A DNA stretch of 64,000 nucleotides from Myxocyprinus asiaticus. Lineage: Eukaryota > Chordata > Actinopteri > Cypriniformes > Catostomidae. The position numbers and the translations under genes are program-made. Positions 1 to 10,620 of the stretch are shown here, in pieces. Each line of letters begins with the position of its first letter. Position 1 is the stretch's first letter. The stretch spans positions 2,899,479-2,963,478 of the forward strand of contig NC_059388.1 of assembly GCF_019703515.2 (NCBI RefSeq), read 5' to 3'. The notes under the pieces are model-generated. The model saw nothing but the letters and a program-made list of their open reading frames with translations, was not told the DNA's origin and did not search any database.

Positions 1-253
1 GTTAAAAGACCACCGGATGTCGTGGTATTCCATGGTTGAATAAATGCAAGGTTTTAATCGTATCAATGAAGACACGAAGCATTTGAATCTGGATGCGCAT
101 TCGTCCAAACCACAAATAACGAAAACAACAAGGCAGTATGGACTCTGCACAGTCACTTCCGCATTGTGTCTCAGCCAACACATGTCGCTTACATGCGGTG
201 CGGTGCGGTGCAGCGCCGGAAGTCGTTTTTCCCTGTTGGCGAAATCTGCGAAC

Positions 254-773
254 ATGGCGCAGAAGAGGATGTCGTTTTACACTCGATGTTTACAGGAGCT
301 TCCCCAGGTTACTGGTAACGATGTTAATAGCATTGTGAGGAGGAGAATGGCTTTAAATGACAAGTTTCGAGTTACATCGACAACTTTTAGGGTGAGTATT
401 CTCATGCTAAGTCTCAGTTTCTGACAGTTCATACCTATGTTTTCGTTATTTTATTTATCTGTCTAGTTAGAATTTGTAGTTATACTGTTTTTCTATTTTG
501 ACTAATGTGCTTGTTTATGTAACGTATACGATTTTTGGACTATGAATGTCACTAACTATGCGTAACTTCTCCGTTTCCAGTAAGGATCAAGGTGACAGGA
601 GAGATAAGCGTGAGGGTGACATGTTTCCGGTCGACGAGGAACTCAGAGAAGCCACAAAGTTGGAGAGTTGGAGGACACTCAAAAAGAAAAAAGATGCCTT
701 TGAGCTTAAATCTGAATTACACGCTCATTACATACAGAAGTTTTTGAGGGTTCCTACATCTATAAGAAGATAG
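254..773 (+). CDS. Predicted small two-exon protein, unknown function (about 108 aa)
   Basis: I do not recognise this protein. The likely start is the ATG at 254, with A at -3 and G at +4. Exon 1 (254-391) ends at a strong donor, G|GTGAGT. Exon 2 can begin at 585 after TAAG, which keeps phase 0; the nearby TTTCCAG acceptor at 580 would place the exon out of phase with exon 1. Exon 2 runs to a TAG at 771-773. The joined product is basic and highly charged: it starts MAQKRMSFYTRCLQELPQV, has an Arg-rich stretch (RRRMALNDKFR), a Lys/Glu-rich middle and the C-terminus RVPTSIRR. It has no signal peptide or membrane segment. The size and charge would suit a small mitochondrial, ribosomal or ciliary accessory protein, but that is inference only. 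The splice model was read by eye. Confidence 0.5.
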
Positions 774-1778
774 GCATAGTGAAACTATTCATCAGAAAGG
801 TTCATAAGTGCTTTAGTTTTTAAATTTAGGGATATAACTCATTACAGTGTATGGTATGATTAAATATATTCACATAGATTATTAATTCATAACTCTTGCT
901 ATGGTTTAATTTACTTATCTTCACAGACTGTATTAAAGGACTGCCATCCTGAAATAATGTCCCAAAGCAGTTGTTCCTGTGTTGTTGGAACAGCATTGTG
1001 CAACCACATTGTTGCACTACTGTACTATACAGCACACTACTCATAGCTTGGCATCAGTGCAGTTCCTCCTGTTCATAGCTGTACTGAAAGGGAGCAGAGC
1101 TGGCACAAACCCAGAACAATGGTAAGATGATGTGAATTATCGGATGCTTTTAAGAATTATATAAATAAACTTTATTAAGGGATCATGTAATATAGCAATA
1201 AATACATGGACATGATTTGAGTTGAAATTATTTTATTAGCTTACTTGAGACGAGCATTAATGAGAGACAGAACACAAGTACCACTCTGTAGGATACATAG
1301 GTTTTCTAGATGATCGGTCAGTTATACAACATTTCTATGGAAAACGGTCATTATTCAGAAATATTTGACCTACTAGAATCAAGTATCCCAGATTATTTCC
1401 TGTAATAATGAAATTAACATGGCCCCTTTGTATTCCTAGGGAGTCAAGCCAGGTCCTGTCAGTGGAATGGTGGTCCTGTCTGTAAGACCCAAGAGAGGAA
1501 ACTTGCTGAGGGGTTAAGGAGCAACATCCCCACATTCATCAATGTAGCATTTTACATAAACTCCACCTTTTTTTTACTATACTCATAATTTACAAAAGAC
1601 TTACTGGATGAGATCAGCCCTAGAGATAAAAATGGACTTTCCCAATACCAGTGTCAAAAATTAATGTTTTATTAGGAGCAATATTTGCCTGGAATTGTTT
1701 TTCAGGGGCATTTGAGAGCAATATGAGGGCATGTTTTTTCTAACCTTATAAAAACGCAGCAATACTTCAAACCCATAC
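774..1778. other. Intergenic stretch, no gene seen
   Basis: AT-rich sequence with only short random open frames. ATAAATAAACT near 1160 could serve as a polyadenylation signal for the upstream small gene, but nothing ties it to that gene. Confidence 0.4.
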
Positions 1779-2401
1779 TAGGGATGCACCGATCTGATAC
1801 CTGGAACGGTATTGGCTCCGATACTGAAGCTTTTAAACGATCGGGTATCGGTCCAACGAGCCCGATCGAAATCTGATACTGTGTGTTAGTCATGTTCGTT
1901 ACTGTCAAGCTTAATAAATGACATAAAAGAACCATAAAAACACAAAGTTGTTCATATAACTCGTGCATTTTATTCAAAGCCACTTGAAGATGTACAATAG
2001 CTCTGTGAATCACAAAAGGCTGTGTTTAATAATAAATGTATAAAATACACGCACAACTCCAGCGCGTCAGTGAATGGCGCTGCTCTGTTTACACACACTC
2101 GCGGCTATTTTTAGCCTTCACGCGGTGCGCAATATTTGAGTGCTACTCACGAACAACATCTCAGATGTAGATGCTCAATCGTTCGGTTCACTTATAATAT
2201 GCATTTAGAATGGCACTGGAGGTGCTTTTTTTTTTTTTTTACATTTTTTTTATACCAGAATTTGAATAAGAAGTGAATTAAACTACTGTGAACTTGCCTA
2301 CAAACAGACACACAGGACTTCCTGGAGAGTTCAGAATGTCAAAATAAAAGCGTGAGGGTTTAAAAATTAAAGGTGCACGATTGAGATATATTACTATTAT
2401 A

Positions 2402-2437
<36 letters not shown>

Positions 2438-2878
2438 CATTTGTTTACAAATAATAATAATATTTAAGTTGAATGGGTTTCAAAAATCACTGAATGAAAA
2501 GTGAGCTGATATCTTACAACTAAATTGAACAAAAAAAAAAGAGATCTGAATCCTTTAAAGTCCAGATTACAAGGACTTTGTTACTGATGACTTATACTGG
2601 AATTACTGTTAATTTTGCTGCTACATTATCCAGTATACTAGTTAACAAAGTTTTTCTTAAGCAATACATTTATATTGAAATAATGTGTAGTTAGAGGTTT
2701 GTGTTTCTTTACATATTAAAGAGCACACCCAATTAGTTCCACACAATAATGTAAAGATATTCTAAATTGATTATGCAAAAAAAACAACAACACTGGTATC
2801 GGATCGGTATCGCCGATACTGAGATTTCCGATATCGGAATCAGATCGGAAGAGAAAAAGTGGTATCGGTGCATCCCTA
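1779..2878. mobile_element. Non-autonomous hAT transposon, 1.1 kb
   Basis: The element starts TAGGGATGCACCGAT and ends with the inverted copy ATCGGTGCATCCCTA. It is flanked on both sides by the 8-bp direct repeat ACCCATAC (1771-1778 and 2879-2886). An 8-bp target-site duplication is the hallmark of hAT transposition. Just inside the ends are further inverted 'tatcgg' motifs. There is no transposase frame, so it would have been mobilised in trans. The perfect duplication suggests a fairly recent insertion. Confidence 0.85.
2404..2437. repeat. (ATT)n microsatellite
   Basis: About eleven TTA/ATT units inside the hAT element. Confidence 0.9.
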
Positions 2879-2886
2879 ACCCATAC

Positions 2887-4735
2887 TATACCATACCCAT
2901 ACTAAGGAATGAAAATAGACTATAATGAAAAATATCAAAGGTCAGACAACAAATTAAACTAAGGAAACTTTGCTCAGTTTCTGACCCTGCCTAATACTTT
3001 TTTCTGTATTACTGCAGTGCAGGTAACACTGTATTGAAGTTATTTAAATTTACATGTTTACATTACAGCATTGCAGGTAACACTGTAACAAAGTTATTTA
3101 TATTTACATGTTTACATTATTAACATTTGTACAAATAAAAGCAAATTTATCCATCCCAACAACAAGTGTTGTGTCTAGGTTTACTTTAATCCTTAGCCCA
3201 TGCTTTTACTAGGGGTCCATTTTGATAGTTGACAAGGAGGCAAGTAACTGCATAGCTGGATGATGCTGCCAGTGATGAAGAGAGGGATGACCATGTCAAA
3301 TAGCTTGTGTTGTTTCACCCTGTGTATGACATCGGAACACAGCAATGTTTGCCGATCTACTGTTTTCCCGTCGTTGATATTGAAACTTTCTGGAAGTCAT
3401 TACTATAATGAGATATTATATATGTTTATATTTATAACAACACCTAACTATATAATACTTAAATAATTAATTGTTGTTTGCGATTCAGTTTGTCAGCTAT
3501 ACAGGAAGTAAAGTAGCTAGCTGAGATTTTAGTGGAAATACTAGGCTGCGTGCCGTGCATAGAGTCCATTGCTCATCCACTAAAGTAAACATACTGGGGT
3601 TTCTTGCCCCGAGGGTCTCTCCCAGGGGCAACCAGGCCCCAGCAGGGGTGGGGCAAAATATACAAGTCCTTTTGGTATTTAAATGTATGTTTAGGTCAGT
3701 TGAAAAGGTTAGTTATTTTTGTGTATTTGCTATTAAAGCTTTTTAATTAATGCATATTTTCAGTTTGTTGTTATGAAAATAAGAAGTAATTATCTTACAA
3801 CAAGAAATGTGTATGACATTGGAATTTTGAACACATTGTTTTTCCTTTTTTATTGTTATGCTTAAAATCATTACTGTACTGTATAATTAAAAAACGTTTT
3901 TATTAAAAATGCGTAATATTACAATCAACAGTAATGTCAATAAATAGTATACAAAACATCAATAATATAAATAGGCCTATAAATAAGTATAAAAAAGTAT
4001 ATACAGAAATGGAATAAAAATAAATAAGTAAATGGAAATGCAAAATTTGTTGAATTCATAAGGCAAAGATAATGTCTGTCAGTCTGTCTTGTATAATTTT
4101 GATAGACTGAAAATACTTAAAATTGATGTCTAGAATGGGTGATTAGACTTTTAAAACACTTCATTTTGTCTGATAAATATAACATTTTCCTAGTAACAGA
4201 AGCAAATGTTCAGTTGCCTTTATGAAAAAAAAAACACGTTTATAACAATGGAGTATTACAAGTACAACGAATTAAGTATTTAGGTATGGCACATTAAAGT
4301 ATAGGGGTATCCTGTATGACCCATGAGTGAGCATCATAACATCGTGCGTAGCGAGTGGCATGCTCATTCTGTTTTGAACCGCTGGCATTGTTGTTGATCC
4401 AAGGCCAAGCTCAAAGCAGTAAAGGAAACAGCAGTGTGTTTGAATGGCGATCAAGTCAATCATTTTCTAATGCATGTTACTCCAACATTATACCATTATC
4501 CTGGCGGCCGCTGAGGATAAGCTTTCATTGCATTCCAGATTTATCCAAGCAGAAATAATCTGTGGTCTTTGGATGAGAATGTTGTGTACGGAATTACTGC
4601 AGGCTATCGCAGTGGAAAGCTGCTTCTGTCTTTAACTTTAAAGATCAGAGGTATTATGTTCTTTAAAAATCGGTGGTTGTTTTGCAATTTGTCAATTTAA
4701 ACTTTTTTTTTTTTTTTTCATAAATGGGAATACAA
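2887..4735. other. Intergenic stretch with a small direct repeat
   Basis: No gene recognised. A roughly 54-bp direct repeat lies at about 3012-3065 and 3066-3118; both copies share GCAGGTAACACTGTA, then AAGTTATTTA and TTTACATGTTTACATTA. The rest is AT-rich single-copy-looking sequence. Confidence 0.5.
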
Positions 4736-4739
4736 AGGG

Positions 4740-5136
4740 TAGCAGCGGGCTCCTTCACCTCCTGGTGGAAGGCAGCGCCTCCTCCGCCTCCTGGCGAACC
4801 GCTCCAATACCACCGGATCGTGTATCCTCGGCGTCACGATCCTCCGTCAGCGGCGAGGTGTCTCTGACAGCGCGTCTTCCTCCAATCCCGGGTTTCTGCA
4901 CCAGTGTGGCAGACAAGGTCTCTTGCTTAAGGGAAAGGAGGAGGCGGGAACCAGATTAACAATCACAAAGACTTTTAATACAAAACTTTGACGAAATCTT
5001 TAGAGTCAACATAAACACTGACGCACAAACACACAGCTGCGTGTCTCTCTCTCTCTCTCTCTGGTGTCTCCGGCCCCTCCTTATCTCTCTCTCCCACTGA
5101 TTGGGGCAACTCAACGCCAGTCGTGCATCTGTCACA
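4740..5136 (-). mobile_element. LTR retrotransposon fragment: 5' LTR, primer-binding site, leader
   Basis: Read on the minus strand, an LTR (about 4905-5136, TGTGAC...GCCACA) is followed after one base by an 18-nt primer-binding site at 4886-4903 that begins TGGTGCAGAAACCCGGGA. This matches the 3' end of vertebrate tRNA-Phe except for one base. GC-rich leader follows to about 4740, where similarity stops. The LTR resembles the solo LTR at 49565-49815: both contain GGAGGAGGCGGGAACC followed by a CTTTTAAT block. It carries a (CT)n run at 5045-5062. No gag or pol remains. Confidence 0.7.
4886..4903 (-). other. Primer-binding site, tRNA-Phe type
   Basis: On the minus strand TGGTGCAGAAACCCGGGA lies one base after the LTR end. 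It differs from the complement of the tRNA-Phe 3' terminus at one position (A for C at base 6). Confidence 0.65.
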
Positions 5137-5589
5137 TCCAGACAACACATAGCTGCTGTATGGCCCCAGAAATCTTGGAATATAGTGCACTTGTCATATG
5201 GACTACTGTTATGACGTCTTTATACTGAACTTTTAATTGTGCTTTATAGTATTTGTCCTTTTTGAAGCTTGACAGCTCCTGCTCACTATAAACTGTTATT
5301 CTATGGAATACAGCTGCTTAAAATATTTATTATGTTCCAAGAAAAAGTAACAGCATGTGGGTTTTGAACAACATAAGGGTGAGTAAATGAGTGCGTATAA
5401 GTACATTTTCTGTTTTTAGGTGAACTACTTTAACTGGTGGCTCCTCCTCAAAATAAATTGGTCTCTTTTAAATGAAGACTTAGGAGATGCTGTACAAAAT
5501 TCAGAATTAATTAAAGACATAAATAAATTATTTAGAAAATCTTAAATTGATTTTTAAATTATTACCTAATAATATTTGCATTAAGAATA

Positions 5590-6834
5590 TACACTATATT
5601 GCCTAAAGTATTCGCTCACCCAGCCAAATAATTGAATTCAGGTGTGCCAATCACTTCCATGGCCACAGGTGTATAAAATGAAGCACCTAGGCATGCAGAC
5701 TGCTTCTACAAACATCTGTGAAAGAATGGGCCGCTCTCAGGAGCTCAGTGAATTCCAGCGTGGTACTGTGATAGGATGCCACCTGTGCAACAAGTCCAGT
5801 CGTGAAATTTCCTCGCTACTAAATATTCCACAGTCAACTGTCAGTGGTATTATAACAATGTGGAAGCGATTGGGAATGACAGCAACTCAGCCACGAAGTG
5901 GTAGGCCACATAAAATGGCAGAGCGGGGTCAGCGGATGCTGAGGCGCATAGTGCGCAGAGGTCGCCAACTTTCTGCAGAGTCAATCGCTACAGACCTCCA
6001 AAGTTCATGTGGCCTTCAGATTAGCTCAAGAAGAGTGCCTAGAGAGCTTCATGGAATGGGTTTCCATGGCCGAGCAGCTGCATCCAAGCCATACATCACC
6101 AAGTGCAATGCAAAGCGTCAGATGCAGTGGTGTAAAGCACGCCGCCACTGGACTCTAGAGCAGTGGAGACGTGTTCTCTGGAGTGACGAATCACGCTTCT
6201 CCATCTGGCAATCTGATGGACGAGTCTGGGTTTGGCAGTTGCCAGGAGAACGGTACTTGTCTGACTGCATTGTGCCAACTGTGAAGTTTGGTGGAGGGGG
6301 GATTATGGTGTGGGGTTGTTTTTCAGGAGCTGGGCTTGGCCCCTTAGTTCCAGTGAAAGGAATGCTTCAGCATACCAAGAGATTTTGGACAATTCCATGC
6401 TCCCAATTTTGTGGGAACAGTTTGGGGATGGCCCCTTCCTGTTCCAACATGACTGCACACCAGTGCACAAAGCAAGGTCCATAAAGACATGGATGAGCGA
6501 GTTTGGTGTGGAAGAACTTGACTGGCCTGCACAGAGTCCTGACCTCAACCCGATAGAGCACCTTTGGGATGAATTAGAGCGAAGACTGCAAGCCAGGCCT
6601 TCTCGTCCAACATCAGTGTCTGACCTCACAAATGCGCTTCTGGAAGAATGGTCAAAAATTCCCATAAACACACTCCTAAACCTTGTGGAAAGCCTTCCCA
6701 GAAGAGTTGAAGCTGTTATAGCTGCAAAGGGTGGGCCGACGTCATATTAAACCCTATGGAATAAGAATGGGATGTCACTTAAGTTCATATGCGTCTAAAG
6801 GCAGATGAGCGAATACTTTTGGCAATATAGTGTA
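5590..6834 (+). mobile_element. Tc1-like DNA transposon, 1.25 kb
   Basis: The terminal inverted repeats read CACTATATTGCC(A/T)AAAGTATTCGCTCA at the left, with the complement at the right (GAGCGAATACTTTTGGCAATATAGTG). Both ends are bounded by TA, the target dinucleotide of Tc1/mariner. A single transposase gene fills the element in the plus direction. Length and layout are those of a complete Tc1 copy; only the coding frame is broken. Confidence 0.92.
5726..6750 (+). pseudogene. Tc1 transposase, frameshifted
   Basis: Cut-and-paste transposase of the DD34E type. The start is [13 protein letters not shown] at 5726. An N-terminal paired-like helix-turn-helix region with a GRP motif (SGRPHKM) follows. 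The catalytic part shows WSDESRFS (first Asp), then, after a frame change near 6360, [11 protein letters not shown] (second Asp) and DLNPIEHLWDELE (Glu), and the usual C-terminus ending GGPTSY. A small deletion around 6360 moves the reading frame, so the N-terminal DNA-binding half and the C-terminal catalytic half are no longer joined. All three catalytic residues survive in sequence. The element is dead in cis, though its TIRs look usable in trans. Confidence 0.92.
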
Positions 6835-7792
6835 TGACACTGTCCTTGCCAAAACCTAAAAGCACAATAGAAGTCACAAGTCATTGGTCTTACCATGTTC
6901 TAGTTCTAATCTGGGTGATGATAACGCTCTACTTTGTGTTTTTTTATAGATAATTTTCTTAGACAATGTCAAGAGAATTTTTTAAAATGCTACTACAAAA
7001 GCCTGCCAGATTACCACATTCATTCAGTTCCTTAACAACATGCACACATTCGCTCTTTGTCTTAAGTCTCACATGCTGAAAACTGCTCTATTAATGTTTT
7101 CACATTCATGATTATGAATATATGAATCACGTACTGTACGTGACATATTTTAAATTCAAAATGGTGAATTTAGCCAAATGGTGAATAGTTTGCGCCCTTG
7201 GAAATTAATGTCGGTCAGTACAACATTTCAATCATAAAACAGTGGTCAAATATTGCATGTTTAGTTAGATACTGACATCTCACATAACACAAACACTCTT
7301 AACCTTAACTGCTTGCTGATGCATGGCGCTGGGATAATCCACGAGGTTCCCGCTTAGCATCTTGATAAACTTGAGTCCCCCCTTCATCGATCTGACATTG
7401 ACGAGCGGTGTTACACTACTGAGTGAAAAATTTTACTTTTTTAAACCATTATGTCATTCCTGCAACAACTTAATGACAATTAGACAGTGGTGCCTAATGG
7501 AATGCAGCAGAACAGCTTCAAGGTAATCAATTATTTAGGGGGAAAATCTGGCAATATCTGATTATTGAGGTGGACTTGTCCCCCACAAAGTGTATTGTGG
7601 TTATGGCCCTGGCCAGAAGACCATTCAATTTCACCATTCTTTGACATCCATATTTCTTCTCCTGCAGGCTGCTGATGAGCTGGTTGAAGATGGACTGGTC
7701 CTGGTTGCGGATGGGCTGGTCCTGGGGCTGACTGAGGGTCAATCTCATCCTCTTCTTCCAACTCATTCTCGGACTCAGAATGGACAGGGGCA
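6835..7792. other. Intergenic stretch, no gene seen
   Basis: No coding signal or recognisable repeat. Overlapping short frames at 7527-7863 on both strands have low-complexity Gln/Pro or Leu/Gly content and no homology that I can name. Confidence 0.35.
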
Positions 7793-8440
7793 TGGCACTG
7801 GTCTCGTGCCTCTATCTCCTTGAACAAAAAAGCTCTTGCAAAAAGAAAGAAAATTGTGGACATGAGGTTCCCTATTCAATCAGTAGGGGTAAAATGAAAG
7901 GTTGTGAAAGTTGCTCACTGTCCTCCTGTATTGAATGACGCTGGTTTCGTGTCTCTATCTCCTTCAACAAAAAAGCTATTACAAAAAGGTTAATTTTGGA
8001 CATGCAGTTCCCTATTCAACCAGTAGGAGTAAAATGAAAGGTTGTGAAAGTTTCCCACTGAACTCCTCCTTTGAATGACACTGGTTTGGAGCCTCTATGT
8101 CCTAAAAAAAAAAAAAAAGCCATTACAAAAACAAGGCTATTTTTGGACATGTAGTTCCCTATTCAACCAGTAGGAGTAAAATGAAAGGTTGTGAAAGTTT
8201 CCCACTGTCCTCTTTTGAATGACACTGGTTTTGTGTCTCTATCTCCTTCAACAAAAAAGCTATTACAGAAACAAGGTTAATTTTGGACATACAGTTCCCT
8301 ATTCAACCAATAAGTGTAAAATGAAAGGTTGTGAAAGTTGCCCACTGTCCTACTCTTATGACGCTAGTTTTGTGCCTCTATGTCCTTCAACAAAAAAGCT
8401 ATTAAAAGGTTTAGATTGGACATGCAGTTCATACACCAAG
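7793..8440. repeat. Tandem repeat, about 140-bp unit, five copies
   Basis: Units start near 7793, 7938, 8078, 8222 and 8361. Each contains CTGGTTT-like sequence, CCTCTATCTCCTTCAACA, AAAAAGCTATTACA, TTTTGGACATGCAGTTCCC, TATTCAACCAGTAGGAGTAA and AATGAAAGGTTGTGAAAGTT. The last copy is truncated. Units differ by small indels and substitutions, so the array is not newly made. There are no stable open frames across units. Confidence 0.85.
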
Positions 8441-9727
8441 CTATTAAAAAAAAAAAAGAAAAGAAAGAAAATTGCACTTTCTCCACGATCCCTTACTTAC
8501 CGCTACGCCAAGAGGAACTATTCCCTGGGTAACTCACATTGCGATGGATTTTGCAGGTCAGTGCTCATAATATCGAGTGAAAATAATGAAAACAAGCTTG
8601 TGGAATATTATTAGCTTTCCAGATTTTACAGTGATACTATTTTGGGAAGTATTTGCTAAGCCGTTTAGGAGTTAAAGCCGTTTATCGCTGAATGTGTCTG
8701 TAACATACCTGTTACTTGAACACCCCAAAACGTCTTCATGAGATTTTCAATATCCAAGGTCAGGTGTCAATGAGCGCGACAAAACACAGGAACACTAAAG
8801 CTCTAACCTGTTATAATTTTAAAGGATTACCTTACACATGAGTAAAGCACAATGTTCTTCTGAAGAAAAAAATTAAGATTGAGGATTGATTAATTTAATA
8901 TTCATATAAACTGTAATATTACACTACAATATTTATTATTAAACAACATTAATGATACAGTAACACAATTTAATCGTTATTTATTGTCAAATTACTGTTT
9001 CATTGTGAATCACTTTTTGCTTTTCTGCAAATAAAAGGAAAAAAGGAGAATAACAATTTCACTTGTGATCCATCACAAGGGCTCTCTTCAGTTCAGCAGA
9101 GCTCTGCCCACAAGCATGACAAATCATGCAAGACGCGATTTTATTAACATAAATGACAGATATACTGAAAACTGTATTATATATACTGCATAAATGCAAT
9201 GAAATATATGAAATCTCGATGATACTGTTTTCCAGTCTTGCTCACTATGGGGTGCTTCAGCTACCTCAGCACCTGCCCAAAACTGCTTTGATTCAACTGC
9301 TCAGAAAGGCACCTGTGATGTCCAAAATGCATTGATTCAAACGTTCGAAAAGCACCTGTAATGGCTAAAATGCTTCGATTCTAATGTTCGGAATGTGCCT
9401 ATGCTACCATTAAAATGATACTGTGGTATTTGTCGAAATACCTTTGGAGTACCATACAAAGACCATAGTACATGAATATAGTATTCAATCAGTGCTATAA
9501 TACGCATCAAAGTATCATGGTATTCCTATCAGATAACTGTTCCATGGTACCACTGCAGTACTTTTGATTAATCAATGTAATTACCTCCGAAGTGAAATGG
9601 CCTGTTTATAAGTTTATGTCATGTAAGAAGTTTTGATTTAAAAATCCAACTAGTTTGGTGGTTGAGCTTCTCTTATGGAATGAATCTACTGTACTGTATA
9701 ATAAACCAATGGTTCTGTTCTCTTTGC
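8441..9727. other. Intergenic stretch, no gene seen
   Basis: AT-rich. At 9410-9560 there is a patch of repeated TATGGTA/TACCATG words typical of dispersed fish repeats. Nothing else was recognised. Confidence 0.35.
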
Positions 9728-10620
9728 AGATTTCTAAAATTCACAATGTAAAGAAAATCTCGGCCTCATAAAGAACATGTCTCCCAGTGGCTGCCTTCTC
9801 CCATCAAACCCTCCCCAAACCGGGAGACACTCACCTACGCCCAAGCCCAGAGAACTGTGGAGCTGGAGGTCGACGACCGGCTACACCAGATCAGCATCAT
9901 CACAGATGACGATCCCACCGCACCAGTAATAAGGAAAACACAGAAAAACACCACCATGTTTTGGTATGTTCCGCCCACCTCAAAACAACCAGCAGAAAAG
10001 AATGCGGCTGTCACCACACAAAAACCTCCATTGCAAAACAGCACCCTCCCTGAGCCCAAATTCCGCACAGTAGAGTACAACCTCCAAGCGGTCCCATGCA
10101 GACCTCCAACGTACTACCAGAATGAGCTGGATGAGGAAGTGGAGCATGATATAGATGAAGAAGACTATGCCTGGCTTGAGCTGGTCAACAAGAAAATAAA
10201 TGGCGAAGGTCTCAGCAAGGTCTCCCCAATGTTTTCGAGTTCCTCATCAGTAGTTTAGAAAAAGAATCATTCTTAGAGATTCAGGGCCAAGAAAACCTCC
10301 AGACGCAGTCTGCTGTATATGCATGGATGGCGAGTGTCAGGACAGCAACGGCATCCTCTTCTGCGACATGTGCAACCTGGCTGTTCACCAGGTTGCACAG
10401 CCTACAGCCTACTGTGGGGCCCACACCCCAAACGGCTCCATTAAGGGACTACTCACAATATACAGTGTCACCAAGACCAAAAACGGAGTTTGTCAAACCA
10501 CTGACAAAAAGAACAACAGGACGAGATCGAAGAAGCATAATAGAAGGAAAAACAATGAGACAGAAGTTGTATCCCCAGTTCCGTTCGTGTCTATGCCCAG
10601 TTTTTCACTTGAGAGGTAAT
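9728..10620 (+). pseudogene. brd1: Relic of brd1 (BRPF2) first coding exon
   Basis: BRD1 is a BRPF-family scaffold of MOZ/MORF and HBO1 histone acetyltransferase complexes. Here an acceptor-like TTCTCTTTGCAG (to 9729) precedes ATG at 9746. Codon 2 is TAA, then the frame continues as RKSRPHKEH and RETLTYAQAQRTVELEVDDR, matching the BRPF N-terminus. LPEPKFRTVEYN and DEEDYAWLELVNKK follow. A 2-bp gain at about 10235 shifts the frame before FEFL..SLEKES, and another shift precedes [19 protein letters not shown] (first PHD finger). After AVHQ the rest of PHD1, the zinc knuckle and most of PHD2 are missing, and the sequence resumes at TAYCGAHTP and KTKNGVC. An early stop, two frameshifts and a deletion make it a clear pseudogene. 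The kept acceptor favours a decayed gene copy over a processed retrocopy. BRD1 fits better than BRPF1 or BRPF3. Confidence 0.88.

Noticed and set aside
7793..8440. CRISPR-like repeat array
   Set aside because: Adjacent diverged 140-bp units without unique spacers, in a vertebrate genome.
9728..10620. Functional brd1 exon
   Set aside because: Stop at codon 2, two frameshifts and loss of most of both PHD fingers exclude function.
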